Part shown: piece after piece, positions 46,483 through 55,204 of the stretch
Position numbering within the stretch: the first letter of the stretch is position 1
How the letters are laid out: each line of letters starts with the position of its first letter
Assembly: GCF_052180215.1 (NCBI RefSeq)
Contig: NZ_CP197471.1
Coordinates: forward strand, 406,001 to 470,000
Direction of reading: 5' to 3'
Length of the DNA: 64,000 bases
From: Pseudoneobacillus sp052180215
GTDB taxonomy: Bacteria; Bacillota; Bacilli; Bacillales; Cytobacillaceae
Notes under the pieces: model-generated
Seen by the model: the letters and a program-made list of their open reading frames with translations, nothing else
The model's database searches: none
What the model was told of the DNA's origin: nothing
Made by a program: the position numbers and the translations under genes

Positions 46483-48264
46483 CTAATCTGAGTGTTTAAA
46501 CCAGATATTTTTATAGTCTACTTTTCCCCAAGAATTTAACATCATTCCCTGTAAGGAATGGTTATGCACTACCGTTTGTTGAACATGATAAAGGTAAAGT
46601 AAGTTAAAATCATTTTTTAATGATTGTTGAATTTTGTTCAGGTATTCCATGCGAATAGCAAGGTCCGTTTCTTTTTTACATAATGAAATATGTTCATTGA
46701 CGAATTGCCTTTGCTTTTCACCTAAATGATTATGAATAACCCCATTAGAATTCATAAACATCTCGATGATTGAAATATCTTCCTGTTCCCCAAGAACCTC
46801 TCCAGCAACAATAAGGTCTGCTTTCATGAATACGTCTCGTTGAGTTAAATCCTTAATAGGTAGGATAACGACTTCGATTTGGATACCCATTTTTTTAAGT
46901 TCATTCTGAATCCATTTAGCATTTCGTTCATTCGTCGGCATTTCGTATGTATAGAGGAAAAGGGTCTCCCCGTTATAGGATGAATTTTTTAACAGCTTTA
47001 CTGCTTTTTCGATATTACTTTCATTTGCAAAATTCACCCGGCTTTGCTCTGGAAAAAAACAGGTAGCTGGTATTCCACTTATGTTCAGCTCTTTTAACAT
47101 TTTTTTACGATCTATCGCCAAATGAATGGCAGAACGTAGATGTTCATCTTGAAGGGGCCCTTCTTTTCCTAAATGAAAGGTAAGGTAGGTACAGCCTTTC
47201 TCCCATTTTTGAATATGAGTATGTGAATCTTTGTTAACGGGAAATTCTCCGAAATAGATATCGTCCTTTTCTAACTGATGGACCATCCGGCTTTCCTCAT
47301 AATTCGGCCATACCCACATTTCGATTCGATCTAGATGGGGTCTTCCAGCGAAATAATGTTCATTAGCGGTAACGGTTAACATGGATTCATTATTTTCTTC
47401 CATTCGAAAAGGTCCAGTCCCAATGGGCAATCGTGCAAAGGGATGTCCAAATTTCCATTCATCCATATCAGAGGGGACGATGGAAAAATTTTCGGAACAT
47501 AGGAAGTGAATAAATAATACATTTGACTCGCGGAGAATCAATTCAAATGAATATCTTCCAATGATTTTTATTTCCTTTAGAATCATTTTTATATTATCAT
47601 CGCTTGATTCTTTTAGAATGCGCTCAAAAGTAAAGGCAATATCTTCTGAGGTTAAAGACTTACCATGGTGGAAGCGAATGCCTTTTCGTAAAAAGAATCG
47701 CCAACTGGTATAATCCTCATTGGATTCCCAAAAGTACGCGAGCTCAGGTACAATTTGTTTCGTTTTTGAATCATAGGTTACGAGAGTATTAAAAATTTGC
47801 TTCACCCAATGAGCCTCCGTGCGGCGATGAACGAAGGTGGGATCTAAGTCTAGTACAGGACGATAAAAAGGAAAACGAAGGACATCCTGTTCATTGTTTA
47901 AGTGGAATCCTAGATGACGATACAGCCATTCGGTGAATTCAAATTTAACGAGTTGAATGTGTTCTTCATTAATGAGTTTCCATGCATCGTCTAGTTTCTT
48001 TTCTAATGCCAGCTGCTTTGCTTTTTCTAAAATAAAGTCATGAAGCGGTTGTTTAAATGTCAGTTGTGATGGATTTCCACGTCCACGGCCGGGTTGCCAG
48101 AGGATCCAATTTTGTTCAGACATCCTGTTTAAAACCAATTGTGTATTCCTACGCGTGCAGTCTAAAATTTCCGTTATGTCATCAATTCGAACGGGATAAC
48201 TTTCACCTTCAGGGATATGCCGAAAGTGCTTTCTCAATGTGAGATAATATTGTTCTATGTTCAT
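46483..48264 (-). CDS. SgrR-like regulator with solute-binding domain
   Basis: 593 residues from ATG 48264 (MNIEQYYLTLRKHFRH); the frame is open 86 residues farther upstream, but that part is Lys-rich, overlaps the divergent gene and matches nothing. Residues 1-115 are the SgrR-type winged helix (IDDITEILDCTRRNTQLVLNRMSEQNWILWQPGRGRGNPSQLTF). From about 165 to the end it is a peptide/nickel-binding SBP_bac_5 domain (RRTEAHWVKQIFNTLVTYDSKTKQIVPELAYFWE...RKGIRFHHGKSLTSEDIAFTFERIL...GTGPFRM). In SgrR this domain senses sugar-phosphate stress. It is divergent from an MFS gene it may control. Confidence 0.87.
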   Translation of the reverse strand: MNIEQYYLTLRKHFRHIPEGESYPVRIDDITEILDCTRRNTQLVLNRMSEQNWILWQPGRGRGNPSQLTFKQPLHDFILEKAKQLALEKKLDDAWKLINEEHIQLVKFEFTEWLYRHLGFHLNNEQDVLRFPFYRPVLDLDPTFVHRRTEAHWVKQIFNTLVTYDSKTKQIVPELAYFWESNEDYTSWRFFLRKGIRFHHGKSLTSEDIAFTFERILKESSDDNIKMILKEIKIIGRYSFELILRESNVLFIHFLCSENFSIVPSDMDEWKFGHPFARLPIGTGPFRMEENNESMLTVTANEHYFAGRPHLDRIEMWVWPNYEESRMVHQLEKDDIYFGEFPVNKDSHTHIQKWEKGCTYLTFHLGKEGPLQDEHLRSAIHLAIDRKKMLKELNISGIPATCFFPEQSRVNFANESNIEKAVKLLKNSSYNGETLFLYTYEMPTNERNAKWIQNELKKMGIQIEVVILPIKDLTQRDVFMKADLIVAGEVLGEQEDISIIEMFMNSNGVIHNHLGEKQRQFVNEHISLCKKETDLAIRMEYLNKIQQSLKNDFNLLYLYHVQQTVVHNHSLQGMMLNSWGKVDYKNIWFKHSD

Positions 48265-48373
48265 CACTATTTTAGAAAAGGTGAAATTACCTTTTTCTAC
48301 CTTTCGCTTTTTCTTCTTCTTTTTAAAAAGTATAATTCTCGATATCAATCTGGTAAAGAGGAAAGTGATCTTA

Positions 48374-49612
48374 ATGTTATGGACGGAAAAGCGGAGAGGG
48401 GCAGTACTAACGAAAGAGAGGCAACCATCCGTTTGGAAGAATGCAAATTTTGTTATCTTGCTAGTTTCGGGTGCTGTCTTTTCTATTGGAAGTAAAATAT
48501 ATGAGCTTACACTGCCACTCATCCTGTATCAATACACAAGCTCTGCTGTGGTGATGTCCACGATGAGAGGGATAGAGTTTTTGCCGAATTTGCTTTTAGC
48601 CATGTTTATTGGGGTTTTAGTGGACCGTGCTCATAAAAAACGCTGGTCACTTTGGGCGATTTTTTTCCAAGTCATTATTTTATTTAGTTTGTTTTTTGCC
48701 ATAGAGTGGGGTGTTAGTTCAAATCTGCTATTCTATGTTTGCGGCTTTTTATTAATGATGTTTAGTTATGCCTATTTTAATGCAAGAGCAAGCATTGTTA
48801 AGTTATCATTGCCAAATGAAATGTTAACCTCCGCCAATGCTTCCTTTAATTTTATCTCTACGCTGATTGGTATTATGGGGCCAACTATAACTGGAATCAT
48901 TTTAATGTTTTCGAGCTTACACTTAGGATTACTGATAACAGCAGTAGCGTTTGTCTTCGTTTATTTTGTTCTACTGATGTTAAAAACGGATGAATCAGTG
49001 TCACGTTCTGTTAAAGAAGGGTTTTGGAAGGAGTTAAAAGAAGGTTGGGTGGAGCTATACCATAACAAGACATTATGGCTGATCACGATAACCGTCATTT
49101 TTCTAAATTCAACAGCAGGTATGGTGGATACCACGGTCATCTTTTATGCAAAGGATGTATTAAAGCTTACTGATGCCAAGCTTGGGATGCTATTGTCCTT
49201 TGCCGGTGTAGGCGGCCTAATTGGAAGTTTAATAGTAGGCAAAGTGAGAGAAAGGTGGTCAACAGGACCCATTATTGTTGTGACAACTCTTTTGATAGGT
49301 CTATCCTATACCCTTTTGGTGTCTAACATTTTTTGGGTAGTGGGTATCGGACTTTTATTAAACGGATTGTTTACAACCATTAGTAGCGTGTGTATCTGGA
49401 CATACCGCCAAGAATCTACTCCTCAACAATTGATAGGGAGAATAAGTGGAATAACAGGTTCTATTTTTAAACTTGGAATGCCTTTTGCTATCTTCGCGGC
49501 AGGCTGGCTATCTGAACTAACCCATCCTGAATATGTTTTCTTAATTGCTCTTGTCGGGAATATCATGATTTTCTTGTTTTGCCGTTTTAGTTTGTTGTGG
49601 AATAGGGAATAA
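48374..49612 (+). CDS. MFS transporter (macrolide-efflux-like)
   Basis: 412 residues from ATG 48374 (GAGGAAAG eight bases upstream); the frame is open earlier but that part overlaps the divergent promoter region. Twelve hydrophobic segments. Features are ANFVILLVSGAVFSIGSKIYELTLPLILYQYTSSAVVMSTMRGIEFLPNLLLAMFIGVLVDRAHKKRW and SFNFISTLIGIMGPTITGIIL, resembling the MefA/MFS_3 group. Divergent from the SgrR-like gene, a common sugar or drug efflux arrangement (compare sgrR-setA). Substrate unknown. Confidence 0.85.
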   Translation: MLWTEKRRGAVLTKERQPSVWKNANFVILLVSGAVFSIGSKIYELTLPLILYQYTSSAVVMSTMRGIEFLPNLLLAMFIGVLVDRAHKKRWSLWAIFFQVIILFSLFFAIEWGVSSNLLFYVCGFLLMMFSYAYFNARASIVKLSLPNEMLTSANASFNFISTLIGIMGPTITGIILMFSSLHLGLLITAVAFVFVYFVLLMLKTDESVSRSVKEGFWKELKEGWVELYHNKTLWLITITVIFLNSTAGMVDTTVIFYAKDVLKLTDAKLGMLLSFAGVGGLIGSLIVGKVRERWSTGPIIVVTTLLIGLSYTLLVSNIFWVVGIGLLLNGLFTTISSVCIWTYRQESTPQQLIGRISGITGSIFKLGMPFAIFAAGWLSELTHPEYVFLIALVGNIMIFLFCRFSLLWNRE

Positions 49613-49671
49613 ATGGTTAAACCTGAAACTTAATCGGCTCGACTTCGTCTAAAGTATGAGGTGAAGAGATC

Positions 49672-50202
49672 TTGATAACAGTACCATTTGTAATAACGCT
49701 AATTCTATCCATCATTCTATGGATTATCTATAGATTGAAAAAGAAGGAGAAAAACGTTAATAGATTTCACGAAATAAAGTGGCTTTTATGGATTCTTTAT
49801 TTAAATGGGATTTATTTTGTTACATTCGAACCGTTTGAATTTTATGTTCAAAACCTGAATGCTATTCAGCTTTATTTAGTACCTTTTGAACAGATTGTGT
49901 TGCAGTTTAGTAGAAATTCCGTTTTAGCTTGGTACTATTTATTAGCTAATATCATCTTGATGGTTCCCCTTGGATTTTTTATTCCTTTTTTGGCAAAAAA
50001 GAAAAGAGGTTTACTTCAAACTGTCTTTTTGGGGTTCCTTTTTTCATTCACGATAGAAGTCGTTCAAGCCGTTTTTACGTTTAGAAGTGCAGACATCGAT
50101 GATTTAATTTTTAACACATTTGGGGTATTCATTGGTTATATATTTTTTAAAATGGTATCACCACTATTGGTTACGGTGAAAAAAAGATACTTACAAGTTT
50201 AA
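49672..50202 (+). CDS. VanZ-like family membrane protein
   Basis: 176 residues from TTG 49672 with GAGGTGA upstream. Five hydrophobic segments; family motifs are WILYLNGIYFVTFEPFEFYV near residue 45, LVPFEQIVLQ, LANIILMVPLGFFIPFL and the late SFTIEVVQAVFTFRSADIDDLIFNTFGVFIGY, in which ExxQ...R..DxdDl.fNt.G is the VanZ signature. Some VanZ proteins give teicoplanin resistance; most have unknown jobs in the envelope. Single gene with a strong bidirectional terminator. Confidence 0.87.
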   Translation: MITVPFVITLILSIILWIIYRLKKKEKNVNRFHEIKWLLWILYLNGIYFVTFEPFEFYVQNLNAIQLYLVPFEQIVLQFSRNSVLAWYYLLANIILMVPLGFFIPFLAKKKRGLLQTVFLGFLFSFTIEVVQAVFTFRSADIDDLIFNTFGVFIGYIFFKMVSPLLVTVKKRYLQV

Positions 50203-50244
50203 AAACAAAACGGTTGCTTTCGAAGAGCAACCGTTTTGTTTTTA
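50203..50244. terminator. Strong bidirectional terminator
   Basis: A 17-bp perfect stem AAAACAAAACGGTTGCT and complement around TTCGAAG, between converging genes. Confidence 0.93.
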
Positions 50245-50255
50245 CTATGAACCTT

Positions 50256-52070
50256 TTATTCGTATGAACGTTCAAGCTCATCAATTAATGAGCCTACATA
50301 AGCAACTGCTTTGCGAATTGAATCAGGTTTTGACATATCTACCCCAGCATGCTGCATTAGTTCAAGCGGCTTCATGGTTCCGCCAGCACGAAGTACATCT
50401 AACCAGCGGTCCACAACGGGCTGTCCTTCCTCTTGAATCATTTGCGAAACAGCAGTAGAAGCGGTTAAACCTGCTGAGTAGGTATAAGAATATAATCCCA
50501 TATAATAATGCGGCTGGCGCATCCAGGTTAAGTTTGCCCCTTCATCCAACTCCACGGTATCTCCCCAGAATTCAGAAAGAACATTACCTTTTACTTCTGA
50601 AAGTGTGGTAGCTGTAAGAGCAGCACCATTTTCGGCAAGCTTATACACTCGACGTTGGTATTCGCCTTCAAGAATATGGGTAACAAAGTTATGATAATAG
50701 GTTCCTAAAAGCTGTAAAATGATCCAACGGCGCATTTGTTTATCTTCAGTTCCTGCGAAAAGATGATTAGCGAGAAGCATTTCATTCATCGTAGAAGGAG
50801 CTTCAACAAAGTACATAGATGGACGAGTGTTCATGATTCTTTGGTTTTTATTAGCTAAATAGAAATGCCCGGCATGACCTAGTTCGTGAGCAAGAGTGAA
50901 AACATTACGCATCGTATTTTGCCAAGTAATTAAAATATATGGGTGGGATCCATATGGGCTCGAACAGAAAGCTCCAGTTGATTTACCCACATTATCCGCA
51001 AGGTCGACCCATCGTTCAGATAAGGCTTTTTCCATAATCTCGCTGTATTCTGGTCCCATTACTTTAAGTGCCTCAAGAATCAATTTGCTTGCTTCTTCAT
51101 ATGACATGCTAGGGCTGAAATCAGAATCTAACGGTGCTTTTAAATCACAGAAGAGCACTTTATCAAGACCTAAAACGCGTTTCTTTAATTGTGCGTAACG
51201 TCTCATATGTGGAGCAAGCTCTTTTGTGATAATGTCTAACTGGTTATTATACATTTCTTCTGTCACCTGCTGCGGGTCTAGTAGCATTTGAGTGACAGAA
51301 TCATAGTTTCTTAGGCGGGAAAGGGCAACCTGTTTTTTCACTTCTGTTGCATAGGTGGTAGCAAAGGTATTCTTATATTGATTTAATGTATTTTTGAATG
51401 ATTCGTAAGCTTTTCTGCGTACATAAGTGTCAGGTGAAAATTCGTAACGTGTTTCAAATAGGGAAAAGGAGACTGGCAGTTCATTGCCTTTTTCATCTTC
51501 AATAGGTGCGAACTGCATATCTGTTAATTTACTCATTAGGAAAATATTATAAGGTGCATTGTGGACTTCTCCAAGGGCAGCAATCGCTTCTTCTGTTTCA
51601 GGAGATAATCTATGCTTTTTGTTTTGAAGCAGCTCTGTTAAATTTTTTCGGAATGGTTCAAGTTTGGATTCTTCCTTTAAATAGGTTTCTACCGTTCCAT
51701 CAGGCAAAGCTAATACTTCAGAATCAATGAAAGATAAGGCTGCACTCACTTTTGTTCTTAAAGCGGAAAGCTTGGAGGAGTTTGCTTGATTAACAGGGTC
51801 AGTTCCATCAGCTGATTGTCTTAAGTTGGCAAAAGTCCAAACTTTAATAAGTTTCATCGAAATTTGTTCTTGGGCAGTTAAGCATTGTAATAAAGTTTTT
51901 GCATCAGTATGTAGTTGACCTTTAAACTTGGCGATATCAGTGATATCTTTTTCAATTACTGCCATTTCAGCTTCCCAAGCTTCATCTGAAACGATTAGAT
52001 CATCAAGATTCCAGGTTAATTCCGTTGGTACTTCAGCACGAGTGAGACGTCTTTCAATCGTTTTTGTCAT
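50256..52070 (-). CDS. pepF: Oligoendopeptidase F
   Basis: 604 residues from ATG 52070 (AGGGGG eight bases upstream; an ATG ten codons earlier lacks a ribosome site). M3 metallopeptidase: the zinc motif is FTLAHELGHAGHFYLANKNQ (HExxH), with the third ligand Glu in the following helix region FVEAPSTMNEMLL. The N-terminal LTWNLDDLIVSDEAWEAEMAVIEKDI is the PepF lobe. It degrades cytoplasmic oligopeptides of about 7-17 residues. Length agrees with the family (about 600). Confidence 0.95.
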   Translation of the reverse strand: MTKTIERRLTRAEVPTELTWNLDDLIVSDEAWEAEMAVIEKDITDIAKFKGQLHTDAKTLLQCLTAQEQISMKLIKVWTFANLRQSADGTDPVNQANSSKLSALRTKVSAALSFIDSEVLALPDGTVETYLKEESKLEPFRKNLTELLQNKKHRLSPETEEAIAALGEVHNAPYNIFLMSKLTDMQFAPIEDEKGNELPVSFSLFETRYEFSPDTYVRRKAYESFKNTLNQYKNTFATTYATEVKKQVALSRLRNYDSVTQMLLDPQQVTEEMYNNQLDIITKELAPHMRRYAQLKKRVLGLDKVLFCDLKAPLDSDFSPSMSYEEASKLILEALKVMGPEYSEIMEKALSERWVDLADNVGKSTGAFCSSPYGSHPYILITWQNTMRNVFTLAHELGHAGHFYLANKNQRIMNTRPSMYFVEAPSTMNEMLLANHLFAGTEDKQMRRWIILQLLGTYYHNFVTHILEGEYQRRVYKLAENGAALTATTLSEVKGNVLSEFWGDTVELDEGANLTWMRQPHYYMGLYSYTYSAGLTASTAVSQMIQEEGQPVVDRWLDVLRAGGTMKPLELMQHAGVDMSKPDSIRKAVAYVGSLIDELERSYE

Positions 52071-52240
52071 TGAATTTTCCCCCTTGTTTATAGCTTGCAT
52101 TTTTCTTTCTTAGCCCAATTCATTTTATGGGACAGGTATGTAAAAAAGACTAAAAGGTTTATATTAATTTTATATTTATTTGAATATTTTGTACAATAAA
52201 ATATTTCGATTGACTAATTAAATTTTGAGGGGGATGCTTC

Positions 52241-52295
52241 CTTTACCGAATTAACGCACCGGGGGTCGGACCCCCGGTGCGTTAATTCGGTAAAG
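52241..52295. repeat. 55-bp perfect palindrome (27-bp arms)
   Basis: Arms 52241-52267 and 52269-52295 are perfect reverse complements around one G. The core is CGGGGGTC-G-GACCCCCG. The related, shorter palindrome at 53570-53604 has the same core. Together they bracket two convergent-outward genes. It may act as a bidirectional terminator or be a REP-like intergenic element. Confidence 0.9.
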
Positions 52296-52316
52296 TGTGT
52301 TTGTTTCTTTTTCGTT

Positions 52317-52754
52317 TTAGATGATTTTGAAGTAGAGGTCGTAGCCTTCTTCAGGGTTATTTTCGTGGGTGTATTGAATTTTGAAATCTAATGGGTCGAT
52401 GGTTAAATGATTGTCTTTTGCCCATTGGATCATGGCGCCGAAGGTTTGTGCTATTTCCATGACCGACCCAGTGTGTTTCGTATAAAGATATTGTTGTTCC
52501 GGGATATGCACACCTTCGAATCCTTCTGGAATTTCGCTCAAATCTGATACTTCCACACATACGAGTTGAGTGAATTCTTCATTTACTAATTGGAGACAGA
52601 TATCTAGGATATTAGGAGAAATACGGTTTTTCACTTCTGCTTTTCTTTCTATTACTTCTTTCCATGCTTTGGGCATTTCAACCCCAAGCTCCTGCCAATG
52701 AGCAATGACCTTTTTCCCGACAACATTAAACGCTTCTTTCTTTACGATTTGCAT
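52317..52754 (-). CDS. GyrI-like small-molecule-binding domain protein
   Basis: 145 residues, a single effector-binding domain: EAFNVVGKKVIAHWQELGVEMPKAWKEVIERK at the start, LVCVEVSDLSEIPEGFEGVHIPEQQYLYTKHTGSVMEIAQTFGAMIQWAKDN, and a final YDLYFKII strand. This is the AraC-effector/GyrI-like fold (Bacterial transcription activator effector-binding), without a DNA-binding part. The divergent neighbour at 52859 has the same fold plus a helix-turn-helix. It may bind the same ligand; ligand unknown. Confidence 0.82.
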   Translation of the reverse strand: MQIVKKEAFNVVGKKVIAHWQELGVEMPKAWKEVIERKAEVKNRISPNILDICLQLVNEEFTQLVCVEVSDLSEIPEGFEGVHIPEQQYLYTKHTGSVMEIAQTFGAMIQWAKDNHLTIDPLDFKIQYTHENNPEEGYDLYFKII

Positions 52755-52858
52755 GGTTTAGTCCCTACCTTTATTATTGTCAATAAATTCTATCTCTTTT
52801 ATAATACATGAGAATGTTGCCAAAACCTGACATAATTCAATAGGAAAGAAGAAAATAT

Positions 52859-53548
52859 ATGAGTAAAACACAAAGATTTCTAGAGTTAATGGATAGAGTA
52901 AAGCAAAAAAGAAGCTTTACTGTTCAGGAATTAGCAGATGAATTTCATGTATCTTATCGTACGATGTGGCGGTATTTACAAGAATTGAGCACACTTGGCA
53001 TTGCGTTATATTCTGAGCCTGGAAGTAATGGAGGTTATAGAATATTAGAAGAGAAACATTCCGCTCCAATTGAAATCATCTTTAAGCCAAAGACCACTTA
53101 TGTGGGCTTTACCTTTGATGCTCCATACATAGCCAAGCAAGAAACGGAAATATTAGCTCCTAGACTATGGCTGCAGCTTTTAAGTCGATTAAGTGAAATC
53201 AAAAACCTTAAATATCCAATACAAAAAGTGGCTTTGGCAAAGTATCGAAAAGAGGATTTCAGTTACTTTATCACGGTTGAGGTAAATAAAAGGGAAAGTG
53301 ATAGTGTCCCACCTGGAATGACGGAGATCACTGTCCCAGCTACGACCTATGCGGTGAAGACGCATGTTAAAACATTGGAGCTAGATCAGGTTATACAAAC
53401 CTATGAGGAAATATATAGGTGGATAAGTAGGAATGGATTTGAAAAGCTAGACCAGGACTATCATTTAGAAGCCTATGGAGAAAAGTTTAGACCGAATGCC
53501 CCGCAAACCAATTTTGAAATTTATGTCCCAATCCAAAAGTTCAAATAA
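52859..53548 (+). CDS. Helix-turn-helix regulator with GyrI-like effector domain
   Basis: 229 residues. N-terminal HTH_11/DeoR-like winged helix: RFLELMDRVKQKRSFTVQELADEFHVSYRTMWRYLQELSTLGIALYSEPGSNGGYRIL. From about residue 75 a GyrI-like effector domain: FKPKTTYVGFTFDAPYIAKQETEILAPRLWLQLLSRL, VEVNKRESDSVPPGMTEITVPATTYAVKTHVKTLELDQVIQTYEEIYRWI, and a final NFEIYVPI. It is the YobV-like layout. It is divergent from the lone effector-domain gene (104-bp gap), which it probably controls. Ribosome site GGAAAGAAG. Confidence 0.85.
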   Translation: MSKTQRFLELMDRVKQKRSFTVQELADEFHVSYRTMWRYLQELSTLGIALYSEPGSNGGYRILEEKHSAPIEIIFKPKTTYVGFTFDAPYIAKQETEILAPRLWLQLLSRLSEIKNLKYPIQKVALAKYRKEDFSYFITVEVNKRESDSVPPGMTEITVPATTYAVKTHVKTLELDQVIQTYEEIYRWISRNGFEKLDQDYHLEAYGEKFRPNAPQTNFEIYVPIQKFK

Positions 53549-53569
53549 AGAGTACGGTGCTTTAATAAA

Positions 53570-53604
53570 TTAACGCGACGGGGGTCTGACCCCCGTCGCG
53601 TTAA
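53570..53604. repeat. 35-bp perfect palindrome (17-bp arms)
   Basis: Arms TTAACGCGACGGGGGTC and complement surround one T. The GGGGGTC core is shared with 52241-52295. It lies between two converging genes and could terminate both. Confidence 0.88.
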
Positions 53605-53608
53605 AGCG

Positions 53609-54571
53609 TTAATATCCTTTTCGATAGTCGACTAGATTAATGGAAGGGATTTGCCCTTCGTTATACTTTTTAAAGTTTGGAATGAAGATGTCTTCGATGA
53701 CTCTTTGATTATAGTTTTCGGTTGATCCGGCTGTGTGCGGAGTGATGATGACATTTTCAAGGTCCCATAATGGATGGTCTTCAGAAAGTGGTTCCTTTTC
53801 GAAAACATCAAGACCAGCTCCAGCGATTTTGCCTTCTGTTAATGCTTTAATAAGCTCCTCTTCAACTGCAATTTCTCCGCGACCAATATTGATAAAGAAA
53901 GAGGAAGGCTTCATCAGGTTGAATTGCTCAGCACCAAATAAATGATGTGTCTCTTTCGTTAATGGCAGAGTTATAACTACATAGTCACATTGGGGTAAGA
54001 CTTCGTTTAATTTTTCCGTTGTATACATTTCATCAACAAACTCTTCTGCTGCCCCAGAATGGCGGATTCCTAATACCTTCATTCCAAAAGCCTTGGCAAT
54101 TTTCGCTGTTTCCTTTCCGATCGCTCCAACCCCGATGATTCCAACTGTTTTTCCGTGTAGCTCCAGTTTCAGTCCTGAATGATGCCATGTTTTAGATTGT
54201 TGGTTTTTCACGTATGTATGAATTTTTCTTGTTAATGCCAGCATCAGTGCAAAAATCGTTTCGGAGATAGGGAATGCATGTACACCATTAGCACTTGTTA
54301 AATGGATACCTTTGGACTCCAATTCAGCTAAGGGCAGATTATTGACGCCTGCACTCCAAGCTTGCAGCCATTTAAGCTTGGAATCAGCTCCAAACCCAAA
54401 AGCAGCAATCTCTTTTTTCCACCCGGCAATAATCTCTGCATCCCTTAAATGTTCCTGCCATACTTCCGGTTCTTTTCCGATGATTAACTCCCATCCTTCA
54501 GCCACACTTTTTAGGCTATGAACTAAACGTTCTTCTAAGTTTTGTGTAATGACTAACTTCCTTTGCTTCAT
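53609..54571 (-). CDS. D-2-hydroxyacid dehydrogenase family protein
   Basis: 320 residues from ATG 54571, nine bases after GGAGGG; the ATG at 54580 directly touches that site. NAD-binding motif VGIIGVGAIGKETAKIAKAFGMKVLG (about 138-163), catalytic Arg in NIGRGEIAVEEELIKAL, Glu in DVFEKEPLSEDHPLW and His in VIITPHTAGSTENYNQR. Members reduce 2-keto acids to D-2-hydroxy acids; the phosphoglycerate and glyoxylate types cannot be told apart here. Confidence 0.88.
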   Translation of the reverse strand: MKQRKLVITQNLEERLVHSLKSVAEGWELIIGKEPEVWQEHLRDAEIIAGWKKEIAAFGFGADSKLKWLQAWSAGVNNLPLAELESKGIHLTSANGVHAFPISETIFALMLALTRKIHTYVKNQQSKTWHHSGLKLELHGKTVGIIGVGAIGKETAKIAKAFGMKVLGIRHSGAAEEFVDEMYTTEKLNEVLPQCDYVVITLPLTKETHHLFGAEQFNLMKPSSFFINIGRGEIAVEEELIKALTEGKIAGAGLDVFEKEPLSEDHPLWDLENVIITPHTAGSTENYNQRVIEDIFIPNFKKYNEGQIPSINLVDYRKGY

Positions 54572-54661
54572 ATTCTTCATCCCTCCAGTATGTTTCGTCT
54601 ATCTAAATATAATCTTAACAAATATAAAAGCAGAATAAGAGAGACTTTCAATCTTTTTTTG

Positions 54662-54786
54662 ATTGTCTAGCTCCAGCGCCTAGCCCCTCGAGGTCAAATA
54701 ACCTCTAGAGTAAGAAGTCAAAGTTCAGACTTCTTACTCTAGAGAACATTTGCTTGTCGGGGCTAATCAAGGCGCTTGCGCTTTTC
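54662..54786. repeat. Bacillus-type palindromic intergenic repeat
   Basis: Nested inverted repeats: outer AGCGCC (54675)/GGCGCT (54770), middle TAGCCCC (54681)/GGGGCTA (54759), and an inner perfect 17-bp stem CTCTAGAGTAAGAAGTC (54703-54719)/GACTTCTTACTCTAGAG (54728-54744). The ends (GTCTAGCTCCAGCGCCTAG and GGCGCTTGCGCTTTTC) are of a kind I have seen as dispersed intergenic repeats in Bacillaceae. It could fold into a long hairpin RNA or act as a terminator. Confidence 0.8.
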
Positions 54787-55204
54787 ATAGAAGCAAAAAA
54801 CTTTAATTCAAGAAAATAGAGTAATAGGAATGATATCAGAGTCATCATCATAAATTTTGATGATAGTCAATTATAGAAGGTATAGCAATATTAGAATAAT
54901 AATTTAGGGACTCTAAATATATGGTGGGCAAATTTTCCACAAACAGGATTCTCACCCTATAAATTTTTCATGTAAAAAGTTTTGTATCCTTGTTGCGCTA
55001 ATGTATGAAAGACATTGGGGTGCATAGGAAATACCAAAAATTAGAATAACATTATACCAAAAGTTACATTCTTTTAAAAAAATTTACAGTGGTGACAAAT
55101 TTCGACAGAATTTTCAGAATTATATATGTCATAATAGTCGTAATATTTATTATATTGTAATAATCAGATAATAAAGAATATCGAATTTCAAGGCAGGTGT
55201 AAAT
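54787..55204 (+). promoter_or_regulatory. Upstream region of the peptide-transporter operon with a CodY-like box
   Basis: No gene seen in these 400 bp. AATTTTCAGAATTAT at 55109-55123 matches the CodY consensus AATTTTCWGAAAATT at 12 of 15 bases. Peptide-transport operons are frequent CodY targets, so control by amino-acid supply is reasonable. I could not fix a clear -35/-10 pair. Confidence 0.45.

Noticed and set aside
48265..48522. Longer N-terminus for the SgrR-like protein
   Set aside because: The extra 86 codons are Lys-rich, overlap the divergent MFS gene, and lie before the recognised start of the helix-turn-helix domain.
54662..54786. Riboswitch or T-box for the peptide-transporter operon
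   Set aside because: It is more than 400 bp from the operon, is a simple nested palindrome, and its ends look like a dispersed repeat.
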